Notes under the pieces: model-generated | What the model was told of the DNA's origin: nothing | The model's database searches: none | The model's input: only the letters and a program-made list of their open reading frames with translations | Program-made: the position numbers and the translations under genes | Source: Paenibacillus dendritiformis | GTDB lineage: Bacteria > Bacillota > Bacilli > Paenibacillales > Paenibacillaceae | Length of the DNA: 64,000 nt | Assembly (NCBI RefSeq): GCF_021654795.1 | Contig: NZ_AP025344.1 | Location: forward strand, 1,192,501 to 1,256,500 | Direction: 5' to 3' | In this document: one piece after another, positions 18,170 through 27,468 of the stretch | How positions within the stretch are numbered: the first letter of the stretch is position 1 | Layout: every line of letters begins with the position of its first letter

Positions 18170-19195
18170 ATGACTGAATTGCTGTCCGTCCGACAATTGA
18201 GAACATCGTTCCTGACCCGGGACGGCGAAGTGCAGTCCGTCCGCGGCGTCAGCTTCGATGTCCGCGAGGGTGAGGTCATCGGCATCGTCGGCGAATCGGG
18301 AAGCGGCAAAAGCGTGACAGCCAAGTCGCTTATCGGCCTGATTCCGCCTCCGGGCGTCATCCGTGAGGGGGAAGTCCTGTACCGGGGCGAGAACCTGCTC
18401 GCCCTCCCCGAGAAGCGGCTGCGGCAGATTCGGGGCAACCGCATTGCGATGATTTTCCAGGACCCGATGACATCCTTGAACCCGGTCGTCAAGGTCGGGG
18501 CTCAGATCATCGAGGTGCTGCAGCGCCATAAGAAGCTGAGCAAGCAGGCGGCCCGCGCCGAGGCGATCGCGCTGCTCCGCAAAGTCGGCATCCCTTCGCC
18601 GGAAGAGCGGATCGATCAATATCCGCATGAGTTCAGCGGCGGGATGCGCCAGCGGGCGATGATCGCGATGGCGCTCTCCTGCCAGCCGGAAATTCTTATC
18701 GCCGACGAGCCGACGACGGCGCTGGACGTGACCATCCAGGCTCAGATTCTCGGCCTGATGAAGCAGCTGCGGGATACGACCAACACCGCGATCCTGCTTA
18801 TCACCCATGACCTGGGCGTCGTGGCTCAAGTATGCACCCGTGTCGTCGTCATGTATGGCGGCCTCATCATGGAGGAGGGGAGCGTCCATGATATTTTCGA
18901 GCGGCCGATGCATCCGTATACGCAAGGGCTGCTGCGCTCGATCCCGAAGGTGGCGGCTGGCGAGCGGGAACGGCTCTTCAGCATTGAAGGCACGCCGCCG
19001 AATCTGCTGCATCCGCCAGCGGGTTGTCCATTCCAGGACCGGTGCCCGCATGCGATGGAGCAATGCCGGCAGCTGCCGCCTGATGCCGTGACAGAGACGG
19101 GCCATCGCTCGCTCTGCTGGCTGCAGCATGATGCGCCGGGCATTACGCTGGAGGCGGCCAATCCGGAGGAGGTGAAGCAGCATGAGCAAGCCTGA
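18170..19195 (+). CDS. oppD: Oligopeptide ABC transporter ATP-binding protein, OppD type
   Basis: 341 residues. Walker A GESGSGKS near 41-48, Q loop [13 protein letters not shown] signature FSGGMRQR, Walker [13 protein letters not shown] and the switch His in ITHD are all present. The C-terminal extension carries the Cys-rich oligopeptide motif ([15 protein letters not shown]). Powers uptake together with the OppF-type subunit. The ATG at 18170 follows GGGAGTGGG. The gene overlaps oppF by 14 bases. Confidence 0.94.
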   Translation: MTELLSVRQLRTSFLTRDGEVQSVRGVSFDVREGEVIGIVGESGSGKSVTAKSLIGLIPPPGVIREGEVLYRGENLLALPEKRLRQIRGNRIAMIFQDPMTSLNPVVKVGAQIIEVLQRHKKLSKQAARAEAIALLRKVGIPSPEERIDQYPHEFSGGMRQRAMIAMALSCQPEILIADEPTTALDVTIQAQILGLMKQLRDTTNTAILLITHDLGVVAQVCTRVVVMYGGLIMEEGSVHDIFERPMHPYTQGLLRSIPKVAAGERERLFSIEGTPPNLLHPPAGCPFQDRCPHAMEQCRQLPPDAVTETGHRSLCWLQHDAPGITLEAANPEEVKQHEQA

Positions 19196-20168
19196 AGAGA
19201 CGCTGCTGGATGTGCGCGGTTTGAAAAAGTATTTTTCTACCTCGAAAGGGTTGTTCGGAAAAAACAAGCAGACGCTGAAGGCGGTCGATGATGTCAGCTT
19301 CCAGATTCGGCGCGGAGAGACGTTCGGGCTCGTGGGCGAATCCGGCTGCGGCAAGTCGACGACCGGCCGCTCCATCGTTCGCTTGTATGATGTGACCGCG
19401 GGCGAGATCCGGTTCGACGGCACCGATCTGGCCCATCTGAGCGAGCGGGAGCTGAAGCCGTTCCGCAAGCGGATGCAGACGATTTTCCAGGATCCGTATT
19501 CCTCGTTGAATCCGGGCATGAACGTGACGCAGCTCATTAGCGAGCCGATGGAGATTCACGGCTTCGGCACGAAGGCGGAGCGGCGGGAGACGGTGCTGGA
19601 GCTGCTGCACAAGGTCGGGCTGAAGCCCGAGTATGCGGAGCGGTATCCGCATGAATTCAGCGGCGGCCAGCGGCAGCGGATCAGCATCGCGCGGGCCTTG
19701 TCCGTCAAGCCGGAGTTCATCCTGTGCGACGAGCCGATCTCGGCCTTGGACGTGTCCGTGCAGGCGCAGGTGGTCAACATGCTGGAGGACCTGCAGGCGG
19801 AGTTCGGATTGACTTACTTGTTCATCGCGCACGATTTGTCGATGGTGCGCCATATTTCCGACCGCATCGGGGTCATGTACTTGGGCAAGCTGGTCGAGCT
19901 GGCCCCGAGCGATGAATTGTACAATCATCCGGCCCATCCGTATACGCAAGCGCTGCTTGCGGCCATCCCGTTGCCGGATCCGAATGCGGCCGCCGGCGCC
20001 GCAGAGATGCTGGAGGGCGATCTGCCCAGCCCGCTGGCGGGAGCGGCCGGCTGCCGCTTCGCTTCGCGCTGTCCGTTCGCCACGGATCGATGCCGCCAGC
20101 GGGAGCCGGAGTGGAAGGAGATCTCGCCGGGACATTTTGCGGCTTGCCATTTATATGAAGAGAAATAA
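19182..20168 (+). CDS. oppF: Oligopeptide ABC transporter ATP-binding protein, OppF type
   Basis: 328 residues. It has the OppF-type N-terminal insert ([21 protein letters not shown]), Walker A GESGCGKS, signature FSGGQRQR, Walker [14 protein letters not shown] switch, and the C-terminal Cys cluster [14 protein letters not shown]. Last subunit of a complete type-I importer (binding protein, two permeases, two ATPases). The start overlaps the end of oppD, suggesting coupled translation. Confidence 0.94.
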   Translation: MSKPEETLLDVRGLKKYFSTSKGLFGKNKQTLKAVDDVSFQIRRGETFGLVGESGCGKSTTGRSIVRLYDVTAGEIRFDGTDLAHLSERELKPFRKRMQTIFQDPYSSLNPGMNVTQLISEPMEIHGFGTKAERRETVLELLHKVGLKPEYAERYPHEFSGGQRQRISIARALSVKPEFILCDEPISALDVSVQAQVVNMLEDLQAEFGLTYLFIAHDLSMVRHISDRIGVMYLGKLVELAPSDELYNHPAHPYTQALLAAIPLPDPNAAAGAAEMLEGDLPSPLAGAAGCRFASRCPFATDRCRQREPEWKEISPGHFAACHLYEEK

Positions 20169-20263
20169 CCGGTTCCGCTACGCAGGGACGTGGAAGTGTG
20201 ATATAAAGGAAATATGCGGGGAGAACCGATTTCTACGGTTGCTCCGGCGAGGAGGCAGGGAAA

Positions 20264-20722
20264 ATGGGGAATAAAGCGCGATTGTCGCAAAATACGGCGA
20301 TTCTGCTGGAGCGGGCCCGGCGCTATGGATTTTCGGACGAGCAGCTGCTGGGCATCATTCGCTCCGGCGATGTGAGCGAGCTGACGAAGGCGAACGAGGA
20401 ATGGTTTACGTACGATGATTTTCTGACGTATGCCGCCGATCATGGCGAACCGTTGGAACAAGCCGTCGCGGAAGGTTACCGTATCACGTTCAATACGATG
20501 AACGGATTGAAAATATGGCTGGAAACGCGCTTCGGTATCGAGGAAGGCGCGGATTTCACCCGGGGCGAAGGGAAATATACCGGGTTGACGCTGTCTGAAG
20601 CGGACCTGGAGGCGCTCCGCTCCGCGCTGGCCGCGAACTGGGTTATCCTCGAAGAGGAAGGGGCGTCCGGGCCGAAGCGGACGGTTACGCTGGCCGTGCG
20701 CGCCTTGAGCGATCAGCAGTAA
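20264..20722 (+). CDS. Conserved-looking soluble protein of unknown function
   Basis: 152 residues, no signal peptide or membrane segment, not recognised. The sequence is acidic and mostly helical, with a central aromatic patch (EEWFTYDDFLTY, about 46-57) and a helix KIWLETRFGIEEG. A ribosome binding site GAGGAGG lies about 9 bases before the ATG. It follows the oligopeptide operon after 95 bases and could be co-transcribed. No function is proposed. Confidence 0.8.
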   Translation: MGNKARLSQNTAILLERARRYGFSDEQLLGIIRSGDVSELTKANEEWFTYDDFLTYAADHGEPLEQAVAEGYRITFNTMNGLKIWLETRFGIEEGADFTRGEGKYTGLTLSEADLEALRSALAANWVILEEEGASGPKRTVTLAVRALSDQQ

Positions 20723-20786
20723 GGAACAAGTGGAAGGGATAGTATTGCTATCGCCATGTTATAGAAGAGAAGCATGAGAGAATGGA

Positions 20787-20830
20787 ACAAGCCGCCCGTG
20801 TCTCCGCAGAGGGAGATGCAGGCGGCTTGT
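20787..20830. terminator. Large inverted repeat between converging genes
   Basis: 10-bp stem ACAAGCCGCC/GGCGGCTTGT with an inner TCTCC-GCAGAG-GGAGA arm. It lies between the ends of the 20264 gene and the flavin oxidoreductase gene. No long T run on either side, so termination is plausible but unproven. Confidence 0.5.
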
Positions 20831-20867
20831 GCTCTGTCAGGCGGGCCGGGCGAGCGCAGCGGGAAGG

Positions 20868-21965
20868 TCAGTCGCGGAGAAGCTCGTCTGCGAGCTGCCG
20901 GGCATCTCGCCCGGCTCCGCAGAGGAGGGCCGAACTGCGCGACTGCTGCCATGGCATGCCGATGACATAGAGCCCGGCGGCCGGCGTGCGATGCCCCCGA
21001 TAGATGAGCTGCCCGCGCCCGTCCAGCGCTCCGGGAAGCTGAAGCCACCGGTAATCGGGCCGGAAGCCGGTCGCCCAGACGATGGCCGCCGGCCGGAAGG
21101 AAGCATGATCGCGGAACAACACGACGGCGCCGTCTTCCCCGCTGCCGACCGCTTCCGGGAACAACCGGATCCGTCCCGAACGGACCGCGTTCCGCAGCTC
21201 GCAACCGAAGATCGGATCTCCCTTTCTCCGCAGCCATCTTGCCCGCTTCCCATCCGCCGGCGCATGCAGCAGTGTGAGCCGGTCCATCCATTCGAACGTG
21301 CTCCGGTTCAGCAGCCGCAGCGGCAAGTGACGGGCCGGTCCGCGCGCGGACAATATCGTTGGGCGGCTCTGCGACAGTTCCACCGCGATCTGGGCTCCGG
21401 AATTGCCGCCGCCGACGATAAGCGCCGGTCCGTCCGGCAATTGCGAGGGCCGCTGATATTGGCTGGAATGGAGCTGCGCGATGCCGCCGCCGATCGATGC
21501 GGCCCATTCCGGAATGAATGGGGTGCGGAACGGCCCGCTGGCGAGAACCAGCTTCCGGCAGCGCAACGGGCGCTCCTGCCCCCGGAGCGTGACAAGGAAG
21601 GACGGCGGGCCGGAGATGCCGTCTTCAACGGCCGCGACCTGTTCAACATCGCTGTCCAGCCGCACGGGGAGCTGCCAATGCTGCGCATAGCGCTCCAAAT
21701 AATCCGCAATCTCATCCCGCCCGGGAAACCCTTCCGGATCGCCCGGCAGCGGAAGTCCCGGCAATTCGCTATATTTCCGCGGCGTGAACAGAATGAGAGA
21801 ATCATAGCGTTCGCGCCAATTGTCGCCAATGCGGGAATGCCGCTCCAGCAACAGCATGGAGAGGCGGGGCTCGCGCCGGATCAATTCGGCCCCGAGCGCC
21901 AATCCGGCTTGCCCTGCCCCGATGATGAGCACATCTATATATTCCTGCGCCTGTTTATTTTCCAT
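20868..21965 (-). CDS. FAD/NAD(P)-dependent oxidoreductase, flavin monooxygenase-like
   Basis: 365 residues. FAD-binding GxGxxG motif (IGAGQAGLALG) near residue 15, a second dinucleotide motif VGGGNSGAQIAVEL near 180, and the ATGFRPD motif near 295. These belong to the CzcO/FMO-like family of flavoproteins that oxidise small substrates with NADPH. The substrate is not predictable. The ATG at 21965 has AAGGGGG upstream. It is a single-gene unit on the minus strand. A 388-codon open frame on the plus strand over this gene is a codon-bias shadow. Confidence 0.88.
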   Translation of the reverse strand: MENKQAQEYIDVLIIGAGQAGLALGAELIRREPRLSMLLLERHSRIGDNWRERYDSLILFTPRKYSELPGLPLPGDPEGFPGRDEIADYLERYAQHWQLPVRLDSDVEQVAAVEDGISGPPSFLVTLRGQERPLRCRKLVLASGPFRTPFIPEWAASIGGGIAQLHSSQYQRPSQLPDGPALIVGGGNSGAQIAVELSQSRPTILSARGPARHLPLRLLNRSTFEWMDRLTLLHAPADGKRARWLRRKGDPIFGCELRNAVRSGRIRLFPEAVGSGEDGAVVLFRDHASFRPAAIVWATGFRPDYRWLQLPGALDGRGQLIYRGHRTPAAGLYVIGMPWQQSRSSALLCGAGRDARQLADELLRD

Positions 21966-22179
21966 GAAGATCCCCCTTGGGTTATCAATAGTTAGGATGC
22001 CATCATTATAACATTCAAAATAATATTTGAATATAGGGAGCGGGAATATGTTCTATTTGGCGCTCTCATAAAAATATTTTGCCGAGATCGCAAAAGATGT
22101 GTGCATTGTCCATTTATGGGCATCCCTGTTTTGTGATACAATAACGAATACGTGATTTTAGATGAGAGGGCTATGTCTA

Positions 22180-23766
22180 ATGAGCAAATCATTATCCGAA
22201 GAATTGAAGCAAGAAGTGGAGAAGCGGCGCACTTTCGCTATCATCTCCCACCCGGACGCCGGGAAGACGACATTGACGGAGAAGCTGCTCCTGTTCGGGG
22301 GGGCTATCCGCCTCGCGGGAACGGTCAAAGCCCGCAAAGCGAGCAAGCATGCGACGAGCGACTGGATGGAAATCGAGAAGCAGCGCGGCATCTCGGTTAC
22401 GTCGTCCGTCATGCAGTTCGACTATAACGGCCATCGGGTAAATATCCTCGATACCCCGGGCCACCAGGATTTCAGTGAGGATACGTACCGGACCTTGACG
22501 GCCGCCGACAGCGCGGTCATGCTGATCGACGTGGCGAAGGGCGTCGAGAACCAGACGATCAAGCTGTTCCAGGTCTGCGCGAAGCGGGGCATCCCGATCT
22601 TCACGTTCATCAACAAGCTGGACCGCGAAGGACGGAATCCGTTCGAGCTGATGGAAGAGATTGAGCAGGTGCTGGGCATTCGCTCGGTTCCGATGAACTG
22701 GCCGATTGGCATGGGACGCCAGCTCTGCGGCGTGTATGACCGCATGAAGAAGCAGGTGGAGCTGTTCCAGGGCGACGATCATTCCGTCATCAAGGTGCAG
22801 AAGGTGGACGATTACCGCGATCCGGTCATCCGGGATATCGCGGGAGAGCATCTCCATGACCAGCTGTGCGAGGAGCTGGAGCTGCTGGACGTAGCCGGGG
22901 ACGAATTCGATTATGAGAAAGTGAAGCGAGGCGAGTTGACGCCGGTCTTTTTCGGCAGCGCGATCAATAACTTCGGTGTCCAGACCTTCCTTGAGAACTT
23001 CCTGCAATTGGCGCCGAAGCCGGCTTCACGCCAATCGACGGAAGGCCCGATCGAGCCGACGAATGAGAAGTTCACGGGCTACGTGTTCAAAATTCAGGCG
23101 AACATGAATCCGGCCCACCGCGACCGGATTGCCTTCCTGCGCATCTGCTCCGGGAAGTTCGAGCGGGGGATGAGCGTGAAGCATGTGCGCGTCGGCAAAG
23201 AAATCAAGCTGTCGCAGCCGCAGCAATTCCTGGCCCAGGACCGGGATATCGTAACCGAAGCCTACCCGGGCGATATTATCGGGCTGTTCGACCCGGGCAT
23301 TTTCCGCATCGGGGACAGCTTGAGCCAGGGAGGGGCGGTCACGTTCGACGAGCTTCCGATCTTCTCCCCGGAAATCTTCGCTCGCGTCACGGTCAAAAAC
23401 GCGCTCAAGCATAAGCAATACCAGAAGGGCGTCGATCAGCTCACTGAGGAGGGAACGATTCAGGTGTTCCATTCCGCGAGCGTCTTCGAGGAGACGATAC
23501 TGGGCGTCGTCGGCCAGCTTCAGTTCGAGGTGTTCGAGTACCGGATGAAGGCGGAATACGGGGTCGACGTACAGTTGATGAGGCTCCCGTATCAATTCGC
23601 GAGATGGGTGACGGGGCCGAATATCGATCCTTCCAAGTTCCGGATCAATTCACAGCTCGTCAAAGACAAGTCCGGCAATTTCGTCGCCTTGTTCGAAAAC
23701 GAATATGCGATGCGCACCGCCATGGACAAAATGCCGGAATTGAATTTCCTGGAGACGGCGCCGTAA
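22180..23766 (+). CDS. prfC: Peptide chain release factor 3
   Basis: 528 residues. It is a translational GTPase that recycles RF1/RF2 from the ribosome after termination. The G1 motif SHPDAGKTT is near 29-37, G3 DTPGHQDF near 95 and G4 NKLDRE near 150, followed by EF-Tu-like domain II and the RF3 C-terminal domain. Length matches the family. The ATG at 22180 follows GAGAGGG. The upstream ATG at 22162 is inside the leader. An extended -10 TGATACAAT sits at about 22133-22141. Confidence 0.96.
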   Translation: MSKSLSEELKQEVEKRRTFAIISHPDAGKTTLTEKLLLFGGAIRLAGTVKARKASKHATSDWMEIEKQRGISVTSSVMQFDYNGHRVNILDTPGHQDFSEDTYRTLTAADSAVMLIDVAKGVENQTIKLFQVCAKRGIPIFTFINKLDREGRNPFELMEEIEQVLGIRSVPMNWPIGMGRQLCGVYDRMKKQVELFQGDDHSVIKVQKVDDYRDPVIRDIAGEHLHDQLCEELELLDVAGDEFDYEKVKRGELTPVFFGSAINNFGVQTFLENFLQLAPKPASRQSTEGPIEPTNEKFTGYVFKIQANMNPAHRDRIAFLRICSGKFERGMSVKHVRVGKEIKLSQPQQFLAQDRDIVTEAYPGDIIGLFDPGIFRIGDSLSQGGAVTFDELPIFSPEIFARVTVKNALKHKQYQKGVDQLTEEGTIQVFHSASVFEETILGVVGQLQFEVFEYRMKAEYGVDVQLMRLPYQFARWVTGPNIDPSKFRINSQLVKDKSGNFVALFENEYAMRTAMDKMPELNFLETAP

Positions 23767-23796
23767 CCGATTGGCAGTCAACCGGTAATCATAAGC

Positions 23797-23825
23797 GAAC
23801 CCCCTCATCATCTATGAGGGGGTTC
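23797..23825. terminator. Bidirectional terminator between prfC and the MerR-methyltransferase gene
   Basis: 12-bp perfect stem GAACCCCCTCAT/ATGAGGGGGTTC with a 5-base loop, 30 bases past prfC and about 35 past the converging gene. Confidence 0.85.
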
Positions 23826-23858
23826 TGTTGATATGCGGATGATTGCTGAATTCTCATG

Positions 23859-24917
23859 TCACGGCTTGCGGATAACGAGCAGGTGCATAAGATGGTTCAA
23901 TTGCTCGGCTCTCACCTCATAGCGGTGCTGCTCGAGCCACCGGATGAGCCGGGAGCGGTCGGCGAAGTATTCATCGAGCACCGCCTCGACGGAGGCCTTG
24001 TCGCCGCGGGCGTTCAACTCGTCCAGGAATGCGGCACGGTGCTCGTTATCCGTGAACATCAGATCGGCGATGACGATTCTGCCGCCGGGGCGGAGCAGCC
24101 GTCCCATCTCCTCGAAGGCAATCTCCTTCTGATCATCGGTGAGATGATGCAGCGCATAGGTCGATACGATGAAATCAAAGGCGACGTCCGCCAGCGGAAT
24201 GGCCATCAGATTGCCCTTCAGCAGACGAATGGCCGGATATTTCCCGCGGCATTGCTCCAGCATGGCGTCGGATTGGTCGATGCCGGTCATGGCCGCTCCC
24301 TCGCGGAGGAAGCGTCCGGACAGATTGCCCGTGCCGACGCCGAGCTCCAGGCCGCTCTCTCCCGGCCGGGGCGCAGCCTCCCGCGTCACCCGATCCAATA
24401 TGCTGTCGTAATCTTCATGAACCCGCAGAGAATCCGTATTGTTCGCTACGGCTTCATCGTAGCGGCTTGCCTGCGCGTCGAAATTCCACCGATCGCGCCA
24501 CTCCGCCCGCAGCTTCTCATAGCGCTGCGACTGTTCCCCGATATGATGCAGTTGACTCACGATCTTCTCCCCTTCCTGTTCGCTGTCATCCCTGTCCAAT
24601 AGGCGGCGCAGCATGCCCAGCAGACGCTGCAGCTCCGTATACTGCAAGGCCAACTGCTGCATTTGCTGATTGAGATAAGGGCGCAGCGCTGCCAGACGCC
24701 CTTCCATCGCCTCGTCAAGACATTCCCGAATCTGATCGAGCGGCAGATTCAGCTCGCGCAGCGCGACAATCATGCGCAGACGCTCGATATCCTCTTCCCG
24801 GAAGACGCGGTAGCCGTTGTCCTCCTGCTTGGCCGGGGACAGCAAGCCCTTTTGCTCATAAAACCGGATAGCGCGCGTCGTCAAGCCGAGCCGATCGGCA
24901 GCTTCCTGAATTTTCAT
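23859..24917 (-). CDS. MerR-family regulator fused to a SAM-dependent methyltransferase
   Basis: 352 residues in two parts. Residues 1-70 are a MerR winged helix (KIQEAADRLGLTTRAIRFYE, then GYRVFREEDIERL), followed by a coiled-coil dimerisation helix to about 125. Residues about 150-352 form a class I methyltransferase with motif I LELGVGTGNLSGRF and a STYALHHL motif of the ubiE/methyltransf_11 type. A regulator that directly carries an enzymatic domain in place of a ligand-binding domain is unusual. It could sense SAM or its methyl acceptor, or simply combine two functions. The ATG at 24917 follows AAGGAG. There is no partner gene nearby. Confidence 0.9.
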   Translation of the reverse strand: MKIQEAADRLGLTTRAIRFYEQKGLLSPAKQEDNGYRVFREEDIERLRMIVALRELNLPLDQIRECLDEAMEGRLAALRPYLNQQMQQLALQYTELQRLLGMLRRLLDRDDSEQEGEKIVSQLHHIGEQSQRYEKLRAEWRDRWNFDAQASRYDEAVANNTDSLRVHEDYDSILDRVTREAAPRPGESGLELGVGTGNLSGRFLREGAAMTGIDQSDAMLEQCRGKYPAIRLLKGNLMAIPLADVAFDFIVSTYALHHLTDDQKEIAFEEMGRLLRPGGRIVIADLMFTDNEHRAAFLDELNARGDKASVEAVLDEYFADRSRLIRWLEQHRYEVRAEQLNHLMHLLVIRKP

Positions 24918-25033
24918 AGGCCAGCTCCTTTCAGATGTATTGTAACGCTTGACGCGGCGTTAAAGTAAAGTCTCTATTTTTGATTTTTCACTATAAAAAG
25001 TGGAGGCGGGCCCGCCACGATCAGACAGCAGCG

Positions 25034-25078
25034 CAAAAACACGAATCCGTCTCGGGGAATCCGGCAGATTCGCGTTTT
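25034..25078 (-). terminator. sspI terminator
   Basis: On the minus strand the stem CGAATC...GATTCG, flanked by AAAAACGCG and GTGTTTTTG, lies 10 bases past the sspI stop. The rest of the 170-base gap to the MerR gene holds only that gene's upstream region. Confidence 0.7.
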
Positions 25079-25087
25079 TGCATTCCA

Positions 25088-25318
25088 TCAGGCGCGCGGC
25101 TGAGCGTCTTGATGCAGCTTATGCTGCAGCGTGTCCACCATCTGTTGACGCAGCTCGCTGTCGCTTTCCTTCCAGATTACTTCGAACAAAACGCCAAGAC
25201 CGGGAAGCGCCCGCTCATCATAATCGATAGAGCCTTCGATCATGTCAATGACATCTTTATCGGGCTTATTGGACACTTTCTGCATTATCGCCTGACGCAA
25301 GTTCAGCGTGACACCCAT
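25088..25318 (-). CDS. sspI: Small acid-soluble spore protein SspI
   Basis: 76 residues with the SspI pattern: N-terminal NLRQAIMQKV, then the very conserved LPGLGVLFEVIW (about 39-50), then a helix ending in LQHKL. SspI is a minor SASP made in the forespore. The ATG at 25318 follows GGAGGA. The gene lies close to the SpoU-type methyltransferase gene, as sspI and ysgA do in Bacillus subtilis, but on the opposite strand here with ktrA between them. Confidence 0.92.
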   Translation of the reverse strand: MGVTLNLRQAIMQKVSNKPDKDVIDMIEGSIDYDERALPGLGVLFEVIWKESDSELRQQMVDTLQHKLHQDAQPRA

Positions 25319-25584
25319 CGGCAGCTTCCTCCTTCCTTAACAGTGCCGGTTACGTATCTATCCCCATCGCAGCGACGCCCTGAGGGATGATTTGGCACAA
25401 AAGCCAGACATCCATCGGGATACACTATCGACTGACAGACGGCGAACCGGCACTTCGCGTATAACGTTCCCCAATTGGGTGACGAACATACAGGCGGGGA
25501 CGGAGCATTCTTTTATCTCACCGGATGCGCGTGGTATAATTGAGTAAGAATAAGCAGTGTCGGATGAATGGGGAAGGTGATAGT

Positions 25585-26253
25585 ATGACGGCAAAAAAGC
25601 AATTTGCGATTATCGGCATGGGACGATTCGGATCCAGCGTCGCGCAAAATTTGAGCAACATGAATTTCGAGGTGCTGGCCATCGATTCCAGTGAGCAGAA
25701 GATACAGGAAGTCGCGAATATCGTCACGCATGCCGTATCGGCGGACTCGACGGATGAGGATGCGCTCCGCGCCCTCGGCATCCGCAACTTCGATGTCGTC
25801 GTCGTGGCGATTGGACAAGATATTCAGTCCAGCATTCTGACGACGCTGATTTTGAAGGATCTGGGCGTGCCGATGATTGTCGTCAAGGCGCAGAACGAGC
25901 TGCACGGCAAAGTATTGAGCAAAATCGGCGCCGATAAAGTGGTGTTCCCGGAGCGGGATATGGGAGCAAGGGTCGCGCATCATTTGATCTCGCCGAATAT
26001 TCTGGACTATATCGAGCTGTCGGAGGACCATTCGATTGTGGAGATGCGGGCTTCCTCGCTGATGATAGGCAAGAACCTGAAGGAATTGGATATCCGCGCA
26101 CGCTTCGGCTGCAACGTCATGGCGATCAAGAACAACGGCAAGACGAATATATCGCCGTATGCGGAAGATCGGATTAAGGATGGGGATATTTTGGTTATCG
26201 TGGGGCAGAATAATCATCTGAAAAACTTTGAACTGGCATATGCCGAATCATGA
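25585..26253 (+). CDS. ktrA: Ktr/Trk potassium uptake regulatory subunit (RCK domain)
   Basis: 222 residues. RCK_N Rossmann domain with GMGRFGSSVA near residue 12, acidic end of beta-2 (LAIDSSE), and a C-terminal RCK_C domain. The protein forms the cytoplasmic ring that gates a KtrB/D-type potassium channel in response to nucleotides and c-di-AMP (family knowledge). No channel gene is in the window. The ATG at 25585 follows GGGAAGGTGAT. An extended -10 TGGTATAAT is at 25532-25540. The stop overlaps the ATG of the next gene (ATGA). Confidence 0.93.
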   Translation: MTAKKQFAIIGMGRFGSSVAQNLSNMNFEVLAIDSSEQKIQEVANIVTHAVSADSTDEDALRALGIRNFDVVVVAIGQDIQSSILTTLILKDLGVPMIVVKAQNELHGKVLSKIGADKVVFPERDMGARVAHHLISPNILDYIELSEDHSIVEMRASSLMIGKNLKELDIRARFGCNVMAIKNNGKTNISPYAEDRIKDGDILVIVGQNNHLKNFELAYAES

Positions 26254-27080
26254 TGAAACCGACTGAAACGATTACGTCCGTTCAAAATCCCCGCGTCAAG
26301 CGATGGGCGTCGCTGCGGGAACGCAAAGGCCGCAAGCAGGAAGGATGCTTCCTCGTGGAGGGCACCCATCTCGTGCAGGAAGCGCTGGCCTCCGGCGCCC
26401 CGGTGGAGGCGGTCCTATGCGATGAAGCGCGCGATGTTCCCGCGGAGCTCCTGCCCTATGCGGATGCGCCGCACACCTCGGCGGCAGGCGGCGGGCAGCC
26501 GGAATGGATTGGCGTCACGGATGCCATTATCCGCAAGCTGAGCGAGACGGAGACCCCGCAGCCGGTCATCGCGGTCGTGCGCAAGCCGGCTCTTGAGCCG
26601 GGCGCTCTCTTCGGCGCGGACATGCCGCTCGTGGTGGCGGTAGACGGAGTGCAGGATCCCGGGAATCTGGGCACGATCATCCGCTCGGCCGACGCGGTCG
26701 GGGCGACGGGGGTCGTCCTGGGCCGAGGCACGGTGGACGTGTACAACGCCAAGACGGTGCGCTCGACGATGGGCTCGCTTTTCCATCTCCCGGTCGTCGA
26801 GGCCGACCTGCTGTCCCTGCTCCCTGAAGCGAAGGCGAACGGGATGAGGCTGGCGAGCACGAGTCTGCAGGCTTCCCATTCCTGTTACGGCTACGATTAC
26901 CGGCAGCCGCTCTGGCTCGTCGTCGGCAATGAGGGACAAGGCGTATCCCCGGCGGTTCAAGCTCTCGTCGACGATACCTTGATTATCCCGATGCGCGGCC
27001 AAGCCGAATCGCTGAATGTCGCCATGGCGGCGACCGTGCTGCTCTACGAGGCGATGCGGCAGCGGCATTATGTGATATAA
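26250..27080 (+). CDS. ysgA: TrmH/SpoU-family RNA 2'-O-methyltransferase (YsgA-like)
   Basis: 276 residues. The N-terminal substrate-binding domain has RVKRWASLRERKGR and FLVEGTHLV. The SPOUT catalytic domain carries the three TrmH motifs: NLGTIIRSADAVGA, VVGNEGQGVS and ESLNVAMAATVLLYE. It probably methylates rRNA or tRNA ribose. The start codon overlaps the ktrA stop, so translation is coupled. In Bacillus ysgA precedes pheS; no pheST operon follows here within the window. Confidence 0.92.
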   Translation: MMKPTETITSVQNPRVKRWASLRERKGRKQEGCFLVEGTHLVQEALASGAPVEAVLCDEARDVPAELLPYADAPHTSAAGGGQPEWIGVTDAIIRKLSETETPQPVIAVVRKPALEPGALFGADMPLVVAVDGVQDPGNLGTIIRSADAVGATGVVLGRGTVDVYNAKTVRSTMGSLFHLPVVEADLLSLLPEAKANGMRLASTSLQASHSCYGYDYRQPLWLVVGNEGQGVSPAVQALVDDTLIIPMRGQAESLNVAMAATVLLYEAMRQRHYVI

Positions 27081-27091
27081 GCGGTCAATAG

Positions 27092-27137
27092 ACGGCAGAA
27101 GACCTTGAATTTACAAGCGTTTTTCTGCCATCTTTTT
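27092..27137 (+). terminator. ktrA-ysgA terminator
   Basis: Stem GGCAGAA/TTCTGCC with a 22-base loop followed by ATCTTTTTT. A second hairpin, GTCGAGTGT-ATGG-ACACCGGC plus eight T residues, lies at 27239-27268. The ~390 bases before the next gene hold no supported gene. Confidence 0.7.
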
Positions 27138-27468
27138 TATGCTTGGCTGGCACGCCGAATGACATCCGTTGACTTTTTGAAAGAAGCTGAAGGTCGCAAT
27201 GGATATGGCCGCCGTAAAAACAATAACGTTTTATAAAAGGTCGAGTGTATGGACACCGGCTTTTTTTTGCTTTCTGTACGGGTGCTGCCTCGGCAGTAAA
27301 ACTCGCAGCGGCTTGGCCAAGAACCGTTTGTACTATGCCGGCGGGCGGCAGAGGGGAAAAAGAAGCGATTGCTGTTATGATTTGCTCCGTGTTGGTCGAT
27401 ATATATAGTCTGGGATCCAATAATAGGAAGAATTTGATTCAGAGTAAGGAAAAAGGCGGTCGGTCTGC

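Noticed and set aside
18146..20150. Long antisense frames over oppD and oppF
   Set aside because: Both sense genes carry complete ABC ATPase motifs; the antisense translations show none.
20829..21995. 388-codon frame opposite the flavin oxidoreductase
   Set aside because: The minus-strand frame has complete FAD and NAD(P) motifs and a ribosome binding site; the plus frame has neither.
25358..25594. 78-codon minus-strand frame between sspI and ktrA
   Set aside because: Overlaps the ktrA promoter; no ribosome binding site, no recognisable protein pattern.
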